Assembly (NCBI RefSeq): GCF_001949145.1
Contig: NW_019091498.1
Location: 393,724 to 437,202 of the forward strand
Direction: 5' to 3'
Source: Acanthaster planci
Taxonomy: Eukaryota; Echinodermata; Asteroidea; Valvatida; Acanthasteridae
DNA: 43,479 bases
The first letter of the stretch is position 1. Each line of letters begins with the position of its first letter. Position numbers and translations under genes: made by a program. This document shows, piece after piece, positions 33,201 through 43,479 of this stretch. The notes beneath the pieces are model-generated. The model saw only the letters and a list, made by a program, of their open reading frames with translations, had not been told where the DNA came from and made no database searches.

Positions 33201-36200
33201 GAATCAGAGCTATTGTTGTTTAATTTAATCATTGTCCGGTTTTAATTGTGGTTGTACGTTTTAAAACTGTATCATGAACAGCGCCTCCTAGTTTCTTGTA
33301 GTGTCCGGCGATCCCCCCTTTTCAAATTTCCACGGCCGGGCAACTTTTTTTTCAAATTTAGTTCACCCCCGTCCCCATCAGTCCCCGGCAATGATTTACG
33401 CCACTGACCGTATCACATCATAAACACACATATATTCCTCAATTGCCGTGACTCTGGAAACGGGATGTTGCCGAAATGTTTTATATTTTTGATTTCAACT
33501 GCATGTGTATGAACACATTTCACATCGTCTTTATGCGCGAGTCTTTTAAACTGCTCCTCTGTCTCATTTACACTCATATTTCTCTGTCTTTTCATCATCG
33601 TTTATTGTAAGTATTTTGGGCCTTTTCATTTTTCTGCTTACCCATATTTTCATATTCACGATCCAATACCTAATGCTCCAGTTTGATAGGATGCTTTTCA
33701 AGCGGATGTCTCGGCTGTGGTCAATTCGCTTTCTTGTTTTTGTTTGTTTGTTTGTTTGTTTGTTTGTTTGTGATTTTAAACTTTGGCCGTGTCCGGGGTT
33801 CCAGAGCTACGGCTAGGTCTATTGTCTACGCGTCTCCACACATTTCTAATGGAGTGAAGACCTAGACTCTAGACAAGAGATTCGGATGCAGCCTTTGTTT
33901 TTTTGTTTGTTTAGGTGTTTGTGGGTTGGTTGGTTTAGATCGATGGATTCCATGCTGGAGCCTGTGAGTGTATGTTGATTTCACCTCTGGCAGACTACTC
34001 CATAGTGATTTTGTAACCCTCTGCTCCTTGCCTGCCTGGTAGAAAGGCAATGTGCTCCCAACAGGCGTGTTTCTCTTGGTCAAGTGGAAAGGATGTGCCC
34101 CACTTTCCAACTTCAAAGCTAAGAATAGGTCGCGTCTGGAATTATTCAAAACACAAACTCTGACGTCAAAGATGGCAGAAAGTATTCACGATGGTAAGAC
34201 TACAACAAGACTACAGCAGTTATGTTTCGGTTCTTTCACTTGAAAACTCAGCTAAATTGGGGAATCTATTACTCTACAATCTTAAGTGAGCTAATGTGTA
34301 ACTCAAATTTAAGGGCTGCTTTCAGAAAGAGCGAAGTTACAAGAGATACGGAGAGTACCCGCCTTGAGCAGAAGCTGCCCATCATCGGTTGAAAAAAGCC
34401 ACGTTGGTGGAGACTGCTCATTTTGTTGGAAGCGACTTAATTGACCGTAACGCGTGTTTCATAGTCGTTTATGAACCAGCGAAGTGCAGTTCTCACCAAA
34501 GGAGCCTCCGTTTCAAGGAAAATTACGCCCTCTCTTGGTTCAGCTCGGGGCCCATAGGCCTTAATTCATTTTAAGTTGCAACAACTCATCCACAAAGAGG
34601 AAGGCAAGAATCGAATAAGCAATTTCATAGAAAGGAATAAAAATTGGAACACAATACAGGAAAAAATATCTCCAAAGGGAATAAAACACGTGGTTGTCTG
34701 TCAACCTGTTTGTTTCCACATCACCACATACGGCGTGACAAGTACACTAACCTTTTTGGCCCGTGAAAACATGCCCACTCTGTCTGCTCGTCACACCAAA
34801 TTCCCCCCCCCCCATCCCAGCAGAGAGCATTCCCAGACTGCCTGCCCGGCACATCAACCTTTCTTCCCAATGGAAGAAAATCCTTCCATGCCTGCCCGGC
34901 ACAGCAACCCTTTTCCTTCGTAAACATCGTAGAGCAAGGCAGATCGAAAAACCAACTTTTTTGGGGGGGGGCATATTTGGAAGGGTGGATGACCCAAAAT
35001 ATGGAACTTATTTTGATGTAACCTTTATAACCTTTCTGGGATTAGGCTTAATTTGTGGGCTTTTTATAATGGACGGGAAATGAAATACACCCAAACATAA
35101 TTATTAACCTACCGGTACTATAACTGGAACCTAATCTCTCAATCTTCACTTTTCCCAAGAACAAATCGTGAAAGCCGGTGGCCATTTTAGCCTGATGCTG
35201 TCAGCAGGCTAACTAGTCGACTTTCTTTTTGAAGCTTGATGACTAAGATGTGCCGTACATACCTAAATGTGTCGAGTTGGTGCTGGTCATATGACCAGGG
35301 ATTTCGTTGCGCTTTGTTGAGTTTCCTCATTGCTGCTGTTAATTGTTGGACCTTGTAGGGCGACGTGTATTTCTTTTGAAATGAGCTGTAAGAGGAGAAA
35401 ATGCTATATATGCGTAATCAGTAAAGACAAATGCCGTTAANNNNNNNNNNNNNNNNNNNNNNNNNNNNNNNNNNNNNNNNNNNNNNNNNNNNNNNNNNNN
35501 NNNNNNNNNNNNNNNNNNNNNNNNNNNNNNNNNNNNNNNNNNNNNNNNNNNNNNNNNNNNNNNNNNNNNNNNNNNNNNNNNNNNNNNNNNNNNNNNNNNN
35601 NNNNNNNNNNNNNNNNNNNNNNNNNNNNNNNNNNNNNNNNNNNNNNNNNNNNNNNNNNNNNNNNNNNNNNNNNNNNNNNNNNNNNNNNNNNNNNNNNNNN
35701 NNNNNNNNNNNNNNNNNNNNNNNNNNNNNNNNNNNNNNNNNNNNNNNNNNNNNNNNNNNNNNNNNNNNNNNNNNNNNNNNNNNNNNNNNNNNNNNNNNNN
35801 NNNNNNNNNNNNNNNNNNNNNNNNNNNNNNNNNNNNNNNNNNNNNNNNNNNNNNNNNNNNNNNNNNNNNNNNNNNNNNNNNNNNNNNNNNNNNNNNNNNN
35901 NNNNNNNNNNNNNNNNNNNNNNNNNNNNNNNNNNNNNNNNNNNNNNNNNNNNNNNNNNNNNNNNNNNNNNNNNNNNNNNNNNNNNNNNNNNNNNNNNNNN
36001 NNNNNNNNNNNNNNNNNNNNNNTTAATAATCTGCGATTATTCCAGCCATTGCCTTGAATTAAATTTAAAAATGTCAAACAAAACTTTCGAATTGGCGCAT
36101 GTAATGATGACAGTATAAATCCTCACAGCAGCCTGAAGCATGTTATGTCAAGGCGTAAATTGCTGGTTACTGTATTCTTTCCAGCACTTGCTGTATATCG

Positions 36201-39200
36201 AAATATTGCTGTTATATCGCACGGCATGATGACATTGCCGAAATCCACTTTTACAAACGTTTTACACTGATGGACACCTTACTCAACTGGTTTTTAACAA
36301 CATACTGACGTCCAATAAAAGTTAAGGAAATCAGAGATTTACACCAAAAAATATATATACATGAATATCAGCACGACACGGACAACATGCATTGGCGTCG
36401 CAAGGACTTTTTTCCAGGGGGAGGGCAGTACTTTTGTGGGGAAATACAATCACCAGCAACGAACCAATCAATGGTGAAAGGGGGTCAATGCTGAGGTATT
36501 CCCTAACAAAAAGTTTTAAAAAAGATCAATTTTATCCTTTTCTCTCTTTTTTTCTTTTCTGGCGTGCTTTCTTTTCTTTGTTCCCTTTCTTAATTTTCTT
36601 TCTTTTTTTTTACAGGAACGAAGTGCCCCACCACTTATGATGTATATTATGGAGCCTTGTGGTCTTGGGCCTGCCTTTGAATAATTTGGAAAGATCTCCC
36701 CCGAAGTATTGGCCCTCCTCAACATCATGAAATTGCGATATTATTCGTGATTTTGGTGTTGAAGGAAAAACCTTCAAAATAAGCAAAAACCAAAATAAGC
36801 ACGCACGCAAGCAAACAAACAATAGGGGTGCTTGTATTGGGTCATGCGGCGTAGTTAAGAAGTTATTTCACAACAGCACGGCTCCTTCACAAAGTCTCAT
36901 GCAAAACTTTGGGGGCACAAAAATCATGGTCCCAGAAAATGAAATGAAGCTCACCGCATGGTGTCAGTTCTGACTGAAAGGCTTTCCGAGGGCCTGTAAT
37001 TCTGCGGGGAAAAAGAAATTCGAAATTCAGGAGTCTTCGGCGTTCTTATTCTGAGCTCGGCTTTTTCCATGCTCGGATCTTTGGGAGAATTGATATCGTA
37101 GGTTACCAAATCCTTTTTTCTCTCTCAATGATCGTCACTTGTTACTGTTCAGTTTTGGTTTTTAAGTTGAGTTCAGTAATCGACCTAATCCTCATGATGT
37201 TTTAAAATCAGAAGACTGTGTGTACAGAATTTGAAATCTGAATTCGAGAAGGCGTTTGTACAAGTACGGTATAGACAAGAAAGATGTCATTTTCCCCAAA
37301 TTATAAGTACCAAGTAGGTTTCCAGATGTTATCATCAAGCTGGTTAATTTATGCATACCATGCAAATTCGCGCAAGTCTTATTTCCTCTTGCACTCATTC
37401 ACACTAAAAATGCTTGCGCGATGTTTGTAACGGTATGTCTTCATCATGTCCCGGCAAATCTGCCGTTTGGCGAGTTAAGTCCTTTCCATGCATGCATCGC
37501 TCAGAGTTAATTCTTATCTTAAGTACATTGATTGAGTCGGGATATCCCCGTATTTCAATTAAGCAAGTGTTTTCTGACAAAATAATATATTTGTTCATAT
37601 GACAAGAAGCTGTTTCAATTGTGAATTTCACCCTTTTTATTACGTAATTTGTTAGGCCTATTTGTAATTAAACTGAACTCTGGAAGATTGACTGACCATC
37701 TTAAGATTGACTAAACGCCAACCTGGTTTTAAATTCAAATGCCGAGCGTGATTCCGTCAAGGGCTTCTATTGAAGGTTTCCCACTGTTCCATTTACTATT
37801 TCCAATTATCGTTATATACGGCACACAATCAGTAGATACTAGTCTGAAGCTATCCGGTAAAGCGAAGCACACTAGTTGCGCTGAAATCTCTCAGTGTTTG
37901 AACACATTCCTACCTCGGTGCCATTTCCCGACGATATCGTTGTTATTCTTGGAGCTGTTGACAACCTCTCTTTCCTGACAATGCTGTCAAACAATTGAAC
38001 TACGCATTAGAAATGCAGAACATTCATTTGGCTGCCAAACGCTGAGATAGGGCCTGTAGAATGTTTTCACTATAGGCCTAGTCGTTATCATCCAAAGGTC
38101 CTTACAAATATCCATCGTATAAGATAACAATATCACGTATTCAGAAAAACTAAACTCCTCTGCCCCCTTTATTTAAGGGAAGTGTAACCTATACCGCCCC
38201 CCCGCATGTAAGTGTGTAAACGCCTTCAAAAGTGGACTCCCTATTGTTCCTCTTTTGTTCATACTTTAACTTTTTCGGAAGACCTCCCATATGTTTTGTA
38301 CACGTTTTCCAACCGTGGACTCTTCGACAACCGTGGACGCTGCACACAAGTGTGTATCTGCCTGTAGCTGGGGACCCCTATTTTTCCTCTTTTGTTTGTA
38401 TTTAAACTTTTCAGAAGACCACCCATATGTTTTGTACACAGTTGTCAATCGGGGACCCTTGTCAATCGGGGACCTTGTTGTCCTGTATTGTTTAAGGTTC
38501 CCAATTGAATGCAGAAACTAACTCATATACACCACCGCCATTGCCGCCACCATCACCAGTACCCAAGCCTATGGTCAGATTTTTAATTTTGTTCATCATC
38601 CTTGGTCTTTCTTTATAATACCACAATTACACATCCATTTGACCGACGGGCGCCAATAATCAACGGTGATTAGTGTGGACAAAGCTTGCGCCATTATTCG
38701 GTTGGTCTCGGGGTTGGTTTAACCAACTTATATTTTCAGTGAGTACACGTTTCCAGTGTATGTATATGACTCCCAGGGGTTTCAGTTCAAAAACTGTTGA
38801 TACACTGAAGTATATGCAGGTTGAGGTGAAAACGAGTTTCCAAATATTTAAGCATTGCCAAACATTACTGTCTGCAATTCCTTGAACACAGATTCATTAC
38901 AGCTTGAGAATGTGTACGCAAATTTCTGATACTTTATTCATGAGATCGTATAGAAATGCTCAGTGACTAATAATTCAAAAATAAAAGCATCGATTTTCAA
39001 TAGCAGTGATTCGAGTGGGATCGATTTTTTAGCAACTGCATTAAGTACATGAGTGGTATTCTCCCTAGACTCACGCAAGGGTGCGTTTTTATAATGATAC
39101 TTTATAATATTCGGTATATGTTAAAATGCGTGCAACTGGGAGAATATTGAGAATCGGTAGATAATCTAGATATAATAAAATTGCTTAATACCCGGAACTG

Positions 39201-39708
39201 AATCTTCCTATGTACATGCTGATATAGATATGTCTCACAGGCTCACTCATTCGAAATACTATTGCGATCGTTGGACGTTCTGATTCATTCATTTCCTCGT
39301 CCATGTACTCGCATCTTCAATGGATGCCTCCTTGGTAACCAAGACCAAAATGAGGAAAATAGTATACTGTTACTATGTGGCGAAGCAACCAAAAACACCG
39401 TACGTTTCCCACTCTTTATATCAACAGACAGGGAAGTTTCCATTTGGATACATATACAACTGTATATAGATACAAACATATTGCATACATTATTTACAGT
39501 TTTACCTGGGTGAGGAACTCGTAGGTCGTCCTTGATATATTCTTCGTGTAGGATCGTCGTATTTACAGCACAGTGTACGGAATAAATAAACGCATGACAG
39601 CATACAACTTATGATAAAAAGTAATCTCCGTTTCCTCCGTTTCAAACTATGCATTTTAAATCCAGGAACTACAGCAACAAGCCGCCGGTGGAGGTAAGTG
39701 GCTTCCAT
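30075..39708 (-). CDS. ST8SIA: ST8Sia-type sialyltransferase, seven exons
   Basis: A Golgi type II membrane glycosyltransferase (GT29) that transfers sialic acid from CMP-sialic acid; the ST8 group makes alpha-2,8 links. Exons: 39708-39506, 35385-35263, 34135-33985, 33139-33024, 32591-32502, 31472-31228, 30292-30075. All borders are AG/GT and all phases match, giving 381 residues. A basic tail is followed by a membrane span at about 29-44. L motif 172-215: CSVVG, SRCGEEID, FVIRFNL, DVGHKTNLTTLNP. Linker SLLWLPAF. S motif 309-332: TGLYMLT, FCDHIKLFGAWPF. Motif III YHYHD 343-347. VS motif H355-x4-E360. The four disulfide cysteines of ST8 enzymes are present (172, 186, 321, 380), as are three N-glycosylation sequons. 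Oddities: VGSSG where the family has VGN(S/G)G, and RFN for RCN. NLTTLNP, SLLWLPAF and TGLYM favour ST8; GFEADVG recalls ST3Gal. Acceptor sugar unknown. Confidence 0.93.
31228..31472 (-). CDS. ST8SIA: sialyltransferase exon 6 (linker to S motif)
   Basis: 81 codons including FGSLKTEQNISAFKASLEQ, GSLLWLPAF and KRKKLPTT plus one base of Gly. The SLLW(I/L)PAF block and a (K/R).P(S/T)TG ending are characteristic of ST8Sia. NIS is a sequon. Acceptor CAATGTTTTAG, donor GTAAAT. Confidence 0.93.
32218..32383. repeat. long imperfect palindrome (foldback)
   Basis: The inner arms 32251-32292 and 32309-32350 match at about 38 of 42 positions (GCAACGCGTTGGCCAATCAC and its complement), with a 16-base loop. 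Weaker pairing extends outwards to 32218 and 32383 (GGGCG, TAGTGCG, CACCA). Each arm has a CCAAT box, a GTCGAC site and an ACGCGT site. Lies in the intron between exons 5 and 6. Confidence 0.9.
32502..32591 (-). CDS. ST8SIA: sialyltransferase exon 5 (second half of L motif)
   Basis: Codes (R)FNLATVRGFEADVGHKTNL then TTLNPTYVRN plus AG. DVG.KT and T.NP are L-motif hallmarks. NLT is a glycosylation sequon. Acceptor GTGCTGCAG, donor GTACGG. Confidence 0.93.
33024..33139 (-). CDS. ST8SIA: sialyltransferase exon 4 (first half of L motif)
   Basis: Codes DSIVRSDTRFPTCSVVGSSG then ILLGSRCGEEIDRSEFVI plus AG. Both L-motif cysteines are present. The usual Asn after VG is Ser (codon TCC). Acceptor GTTACTGCAG, donor GTATGC. 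Confidence 0.93.
33738..33770. repeat. (GTTT)n microsatellite
   Basis: About eight GTTT units between two sialyltransferase exons, just before family D copy 3; a second short GTTT run follows that element. Confidence 0.85.
33785..33894. mobile_element. 120-bp MITE-like family D, copy 3
   Basis: Shares GGCCGTGTCCG, CCAGAGCTACGGCTAGGTCT, CGCGTCTCCACACATTTC and GGATGCAGCC with the other copies, in the same orientation. It has short deletions near both ends. Lies in a sialyltransferase intron, next to a (GTTT)n run. Confidence 0.75.
33985..34135 (-). CDS. ST8SIA: sialyltransferase exon 3
   Basis: 50 codons including LTKRNTPVGSTLPFYQAGKE and SLWSSLPE. The family has (T)K.NTP.GS...Y and LLP(K/E) at this place. 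Acceptor TAATTCCAG, donor GTGAAA; ends in phase 0. The Cys-rich start usual for this part of ST8Sia proteins is not seen. Confidence 0.88.
34750..34920. repeat. imperfect tandem repeat, about 50 bp
   Basis: Three diverged units sharing GCCTGCCCGGCACA(T/G)CAACC or CTGTCTGCTCGTCACACC, with a run of C (from about 34802) between the first two. Intronic. Confidence 0.5.
35263..35385 (-). CDS. ST8SIA: sialyltransferase exon 2 (stem)
   Basis: Codes SFQKKYTSPYKVQQLTAAMR then NPWSYDQHQLDTF plus AG. The NPW.Y......FR block is typical of the stem of ST8Sia enzymes. Acceptor AGCTCTTACAG-like (CCTCTTACAG), donor GTATGT. Confidence 0.88.
35441..36022. other. assembly gap
   Basis: 582 unknown bases. The long ORFs that appear to cross it are artefacts. 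It lies just upstream of sialyltransferase exon 2; exons 1 and 2 join in phase without it, so no constitutive exon is required there. Confidence 0.99.
38235..38470. repeat. diverged tandem duplication, about 140 bp
   Basis: CTCTTTTGTT...TTTAACTTTT and CCCATATGTTTTGTACAC recur in order at about 38251-38310 and 38388-38440. A shorter duplication (GTCAATCGGGGACC) follows at 38445-38475. Confidence 0.65.
39506..39708 (-). CDS. ST8SIA: sialyltransferase exon 1 (cytoplasmic tail, membrane anchor)
   Basis: Contains the basic run KMHSLKRRKRR, then the hydrophobic LLFIISCMLSCVYLF, and a luminal stem ending QGRPTSSSP plus AG; donor GTAAAA. The inner ATG at 39654-39652 has A at -3 and gives a short basic tail typical of type II glycosyltransferases. 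It may be the true start, giving 363 residues. It joins exon 2 in phase. Confidence 0.75.
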
Positions 39709-40302
39709 ACATAGGAAAATAAGCTATCCGCACAGAGGTACTGGCATTGGAGTCTATGTGTACTCTGGTCGAAAGGTCATTTAATCACAGTATACGCAGG
39801 CGCTTAATTTGCATGTACATGTATATCTCGCATATATTTGGAGCCTCGCAAGAAACGCGTTGCGTTGCGGAAAAATACAGTGCGTTATACTCGGGGGCAG
39901 AAGAGCACTGGAAAAGCTGTGTCTACAGAGAGCAATGCGAATATAATGGTTCTGTATTGCCCCTCGTCACGCTGTGGAAAACAAGGCAGGCTTTTGTAAG
40001 AGATGCATAGCCTACTGAAAGAAAATTAATTAGAAAAGTAACAATACATTTAAAAGTGTAAAGAATAAGAATCCAAACATGTTGCATTAAAATATTTTTC
40101 AAAAACCCATAAATATAATACCTCTCACTCTGGGCAAGATTACACGCATTTAGATCTGTTTGAAAGGTATAATTATCGAAAAAACTATTTAACAAAAATG
40201 ATTGTTGAAACTGCATAGTGTTAAATTGTAAGAATGACCCAGACGACTATCGTATACATCAAAGTACGCTGGACAGAGTATGTAAAGACAACTGCAAACA
40301 AA

Positions 40303-40408
40303 GTTAGGCCAAGGCTAGAATCCAAGGCTCGGTGTTGAACTCAAATACATGTAATTCAAAGTGTGAAGTTCGGCACGGCAACAGCACGGCATCTTGCCTT
40401 GGCCTTAA
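40303..40408. mobile_element. short inverted-repeat element
   Basis: Starts GTTAGGCCAAGGC and ends GCCTTGGCCTTAAC, giving 13-14-base terminal inverted repeats with one indel around about 100 bp containing repeated GGCACGGCAACAGCACGGC words. Confidence 0.45.
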
Positions 40409-41989
40409 CAACAGAGAATAGGGGGAAACTTTCACGGCAAACTGATGTTTTTGCGGAGACGCACAATGTATTGCCGCACTGAATAGATTTCACATCCGTA
40501 GGCGCAAGGGCGGATTGAGGACCAAATTTCGACTCATTATCCCCCCCCCCAAAAAAGTCTTAGTTCATTTTTTGGCTTGGGGATCTCCCCTGCCCCCTGG
40601 ATCTACCCTTGCCTCGGAGGTACGTCCACGCAGGATGGTAGGCTGCACTGTACATGTAACGTACTAGTATACATGTACAAATACATGTACATCATCAGTG
40701 TACATGTACTGACTGCGTCGGCCATCGAGTGGTATAGACCTCTGTTATGTACAGTAAACAGTTATACCATAGAGTAGCTCTATGTGTGGCAGATTATGTA
40801 ATGGTACCGCACACGATTCTGTGTGTGGACCGAGGGAGACTAGTAGTAGTTTTACTACACCAAGAGATAAAGCAGTCAATATTTATTTTATAACACCTCA
40901 CCCACAGGTTCACGCTATGTGCCGCAGAGGTGGTGGCAAGTCAATTTTGCAAGTCCAAGCCAAGTCAAATGTCAAAACTGATAGTTACAAATTAAGTCAT
41001 GATTCATAAAAATAGCGACGAGAGTCCAAGTCAACTGATTCGAGTATACAACTCAAATGAGCCGAAATACACACCTATACTATTCATGCGATATCGTTGC
41101 TACGGATGTAGTTCTTTGGTTGCTACGGGCATAGTTCTTTTTTAGAGCGAGGCTGCATGTGTACAGTCTTTGTCGAGTTGCGGCGCAAAAATATTAAAAG
41201 TAGCAAGCGTCACATGACACACAGTCTGACGGTCGGCCAATCGAGATTGTTCGTTGTACTATTTTTGTACCAGAACATCAAAAAGACTATACATGTGCAC
41301 ATGCTGTCTCGCTCTGAAAGGTATATCCGTAACGGTAGTGTAAAAAGGTTCGACAGTCGAGAGCGTAATGAATATGCAGGACCCTGACGTCATCACGGCT
41401 ATATTTGTGTCGTCACATACAGCATGTGAAGTGAAAATTGCCCACATTGGTTATTGCTGGTTGAAACACCAAAAATTGTCGTTTCACGAAGAGTGAAACC
41501 AGGCTAGGGACAAGACGTCTGAGAGTGGAACTCACTCTGAATTGAGGCTGAAAAGAAGTTTGAAAAAGAAACTCATCGGTCAGAACTTGAGTAGAATCTC
41601 GATCTCCTGGAGTGAAGAAATTTCAGTGGAATTTATCTTGTTTCTATGGTAGGGCGTGAATTTTCACTCGTCAACGATTGGAGTGTCCTTTGGCATTTAG
41701 AGTGACACGTACGCAAAATATTAAACGGAACATCTGCTGAATTTTGGCATCCCTGTGCGGTTAATCCTATTTAAAAAATACATTTCTTTTACGCCAGAAA
41801 AATGACATGAGGGCGCTATTGCACAGAAGTGAGTTGAGGTCATTCTGGGAAAGTGCTTTTCACTCATTCGCTTTACGGGTTTTCTGCTCAAAGAGTGAAC
41901 CCTAAATTTGCCCGCTGAAAAAAATGTGACAAAAGGATGTTCCACACAACGCTGATAGGGACATGGTGAAAAAACTTCTCTTCTCACTC

Positions 41990-42115
41990 GTACGTGCGAC
42001 TTCTGTGTCGTACACGTGAACGACTTGTATGTCATATGTACGAGTTCTGGTTCATAAGTCGGACGTATACGAGGTATTAGTCGTACGTACGAGATGTAAA
42101 ATCGTACGTATGAGT
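41990..42115. repeat. CGTACG-rich degenerate repeat
   Basis: The stretch carries about six variants of TCGTACGTACGAGTT, roughly every 20-25 bases, in both orientations (CTCGTACGTGCGACTT, TCGTACACGTGAACGACTT, AGTCGTACGTACGAGAT, ATCGTACGTATGAGTT). Local CpG and palindrome density is high. Confidence 0.6.
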
Positions 42116-42713
42116 TAGCTGAAGGAGAAATGAATTTTTGATCATATTCCTAATACAGCTTCGTAGTTCCACGTGTCTATAAACAACAATAAATTTAAAG
42201 AGAAAAAAGTTCAGCATTTTCTCAAAAATTCCAGCTTTTGTGGCCTGAAATACAGCTGTCACATTGATGTTTCTGCGCAGCCTGGCACCCGCACTTTCGC
42301 TCATAGATGTGGAAATTGGCACCACCATTAAAAAAAAAACAGAACGCTATCAACTTATCGTTTTAAATGGTACCCCCCCAAAAAAGAAAGAAAATAAAAC
42401 TGAATGGAAAACAAAGGTGAATTTTGATGACTGCATTTAGAAAAGACACTGCACAAACCCCTTCCATAACAGAGAAACAGGCAGGCAGCTGATTTCTTGC
42501 TTTGTTCCCGAGTCAAGAATAGGCTGGATCGAGTTCACGAGATTGACAATAAAAAGATCATTATTCACAATATGACTTAGACTAAGAATGTAAAACAGGC
42601 TACAATTCAGATTTACTTAAATTAATCTTCGTTATTAATTCACATGCCACAAAAGTATGAGCTGTATAAAAACTTTCAGGATGTCAACTTTTTTGAGGAG
42701 GTCTAAACAGTAG

Positions 42714-42998
42714 GTGATAGACCACTCTCATTTTAGCTACAACATATATGGGCGGCCAAAGTTCGCAGAAATATCACTTTTTGGTTGGTTTTCGATTTTG
42801 TCTCGTATTCATTCAAATTACACATTTGTCCCATTAATCTTAAATAGGGTTTTGTTTTCATTTAGTGTTTAGTAGTACGTGTGTTATTATCTATAGTGTT
42901 CTGGTTGCTGCGTGGGACTTTTAGCACTTTGTGATTTATTCACTTACTTTTGTACCGACGGCCAGCCATAGTTTCAGCAGCCACCTGTTGGAAAAAAC
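42714..42998. repeat. interspersed repeat A, copy 3
   Basis: Starts TGATAGACCACTCTCATTTT, contains TTTGGTTGGTTTTCGATTTT and GCGTGGGACTTTTAGCACTT, and ends CAGCCACCTGTTGGAAAAAA. It abuts the decayed retroelement that runs to the right edge. Confidence 0.75.
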
Positions 42999-43479
42999 CC
43001 ACGCCGTTTATGTACGACACTAATGTGGAATCGTCCAACTTTATAAGGACATTTCTTCCCTTCAGGAGTGGACAAATATGTTGACAGACCGTCATCACCG
43101 ATGTTGGCTCCTTCATGTTGAGTACCAGGAACGCAGGTCTTCCTCCAACCTGAGAACCTGGGCAAACTGATTCCCACATGGGCTCCTCAACTACAGTAGC
43201 TGGAGTCGGTCGATAGGGTCATCGTTGGTGGAACCCTTTCCAGAGGAACTCCCTCCTGTAAATTCTTCTCTGACCTTCGAGACTGCAGTTGACAGAGAAG
43301 ATGGTTGTTATTGGAATCAAAGCCTCCAAATTTCTCAAGGTCGGGCGCCAAAAGTGGAGTAGATGCAACAGAATTGGCCTCAAGTGAAGCCTAGATACAC
43401 CATTTCAGAGGTTTTTGGTAAAGAATCGGTCTTTAACCTGAAGGTTTCTTTGCCACTGTAAAGAATGTTGAGTAAAACC
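42999..43479 (-). pseudogene. decayed DIRS/gypsy-type retrotransposon fragment (RNase H region)
   Basis: The minus strand reads NLQEGVPLERVPPTMTLSTD followed by an in-frame stop, then GAHVG. After a frame change it reads LLKGRNVLIKLDD and LVSYINGVG. This matches the family pattern NL..G..L......LTLFTDAS..GWGAH ... LLKG..VL(I/V)R.DN.T.V.YIN of the RNase H part of DIRS-like and gypsy-like polyproteins. The stop and frameshift show it is dead. It continues past the window edge upstream (higher coordinates) and is bounded by repeat A copy 3 on the other side. Confidence 0.8.

Larger units (their letters stand above)
35386..39505. other. sialyltransferase intron 1, including the assembly gap
   Basis: 4.1 kb. 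Holds the 582-base gap (35441-36022), a pyrimidine-rich tract of about 80 bases (36531-36612) and a diverged duplication at 38235-38470. A 47-bp exon-like stretch at 36955-37001 would break frame and is rejected. Confidence 0.55.
39709..42713. other. upstream flank of the sialyltransferase gene, no gene seen
   Basis: Candidate promoter lies here but no core element was fixed. Contains an inverted-repeat element (40303-40408), an ACATGT cluster (40650-40710), and CGTACG-rich repeats (41990-42115). Confidence 0.5.

Noticed and set aside
35418-36077. Long ORFs of 208 and 219 codons on both strands
   Set aside because: They consist almost wholly of unknown bases in the assembly gap.
36955-37001. 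47-bp stretch with good acceptor (TTTTTCCCCGCAG) and donor (GTGAGC) between sialyltransferase exons 1 and 2
   Set aside because: Exon 1 ends in phase 2 and exon 2 needs phase 2; adding 47 bases breaks frame and leads to a stop, while direct joining is in frame.
1-43479. Prokaryotic features (operons, CRISPR arrays, rRNA)
   Set aside because: Gene structure, splice sites and repeat content are eukaryotic; no such features were seen.

Overview
This window is eukaryotic genomic DNA. Coding sequence is split into short exons with GT..AG borders, introns run to several kilobases, and interspersed repeats, MITE-like elements and tandem repeats are common. Two runs of evidence point to a marine invertebrate deuterostome, with an echinoderm my best guess: the dense ACATGT/TACATGTA palindromes, and a ST8Sia-type sialyltransferase beside a single RICH-type RhoGAP gene. 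The species is not determined. There is one 582-base assembly gap (35441-36022) and a single unknown base at 4258.

Two protein-coding genes can be reconstructed exon by exon, both on the minus strand. Gene 1 (exons between 26747 and 4531, perhaps continuing to 2143) is a BAR + RhoGAP protein of the RICH family (ARHGAP17/ARHGAP44). Fourteen exons join in phase into 524 residues: an N-terminal BAR domain, a RhoGAP domain with its arginine finger, and the start of a Ser/Pro/Thr-rich tail. The 3' end is unresolved. Gene 2 (39708 to 30075) is a complete seven-exon sialyltransferase of the ST8Sia type: a type II membrane protein of 381 residues (363 from the inner Met) with the L, S, III and VS motifs and all four disulfide cysteines. 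Its L motif has two unusual residues: VGSSG instead of the usual VGN(S/G)G, and RFN instead of RCN. The two genes lie in the same direction with 3.3 kb between the sialyltransferase stop and the RhoGAP start; no functional link is implied.

The remainder is intron and intergenic DNA. It holds at least four families of short inverted-repeat elements: a 120-bp family in three copies, a 294-bp family in two full copies and one decayed copy, TTAA-flanked CCCTAAC...GTTAGGG elements, and single foldbacks. There is also a 285-340 bp interspersed repeat in three copies, a tRNA-derived SINE, several minisatellites, and at the right edge a decayed DIRS/gypsy-type RNase H fragment. The points most worth a second look are the altered L motif of the sialyltransferase, a long CCAAT-containing palindrome in its intron, a TTAA element nested in a repeat whose other copy keeps the empty site, and a 21-bp minisatellite whose minus strand repeats a 3' splice-site-like sequence at the unresolved end of the RhoGAP gene.
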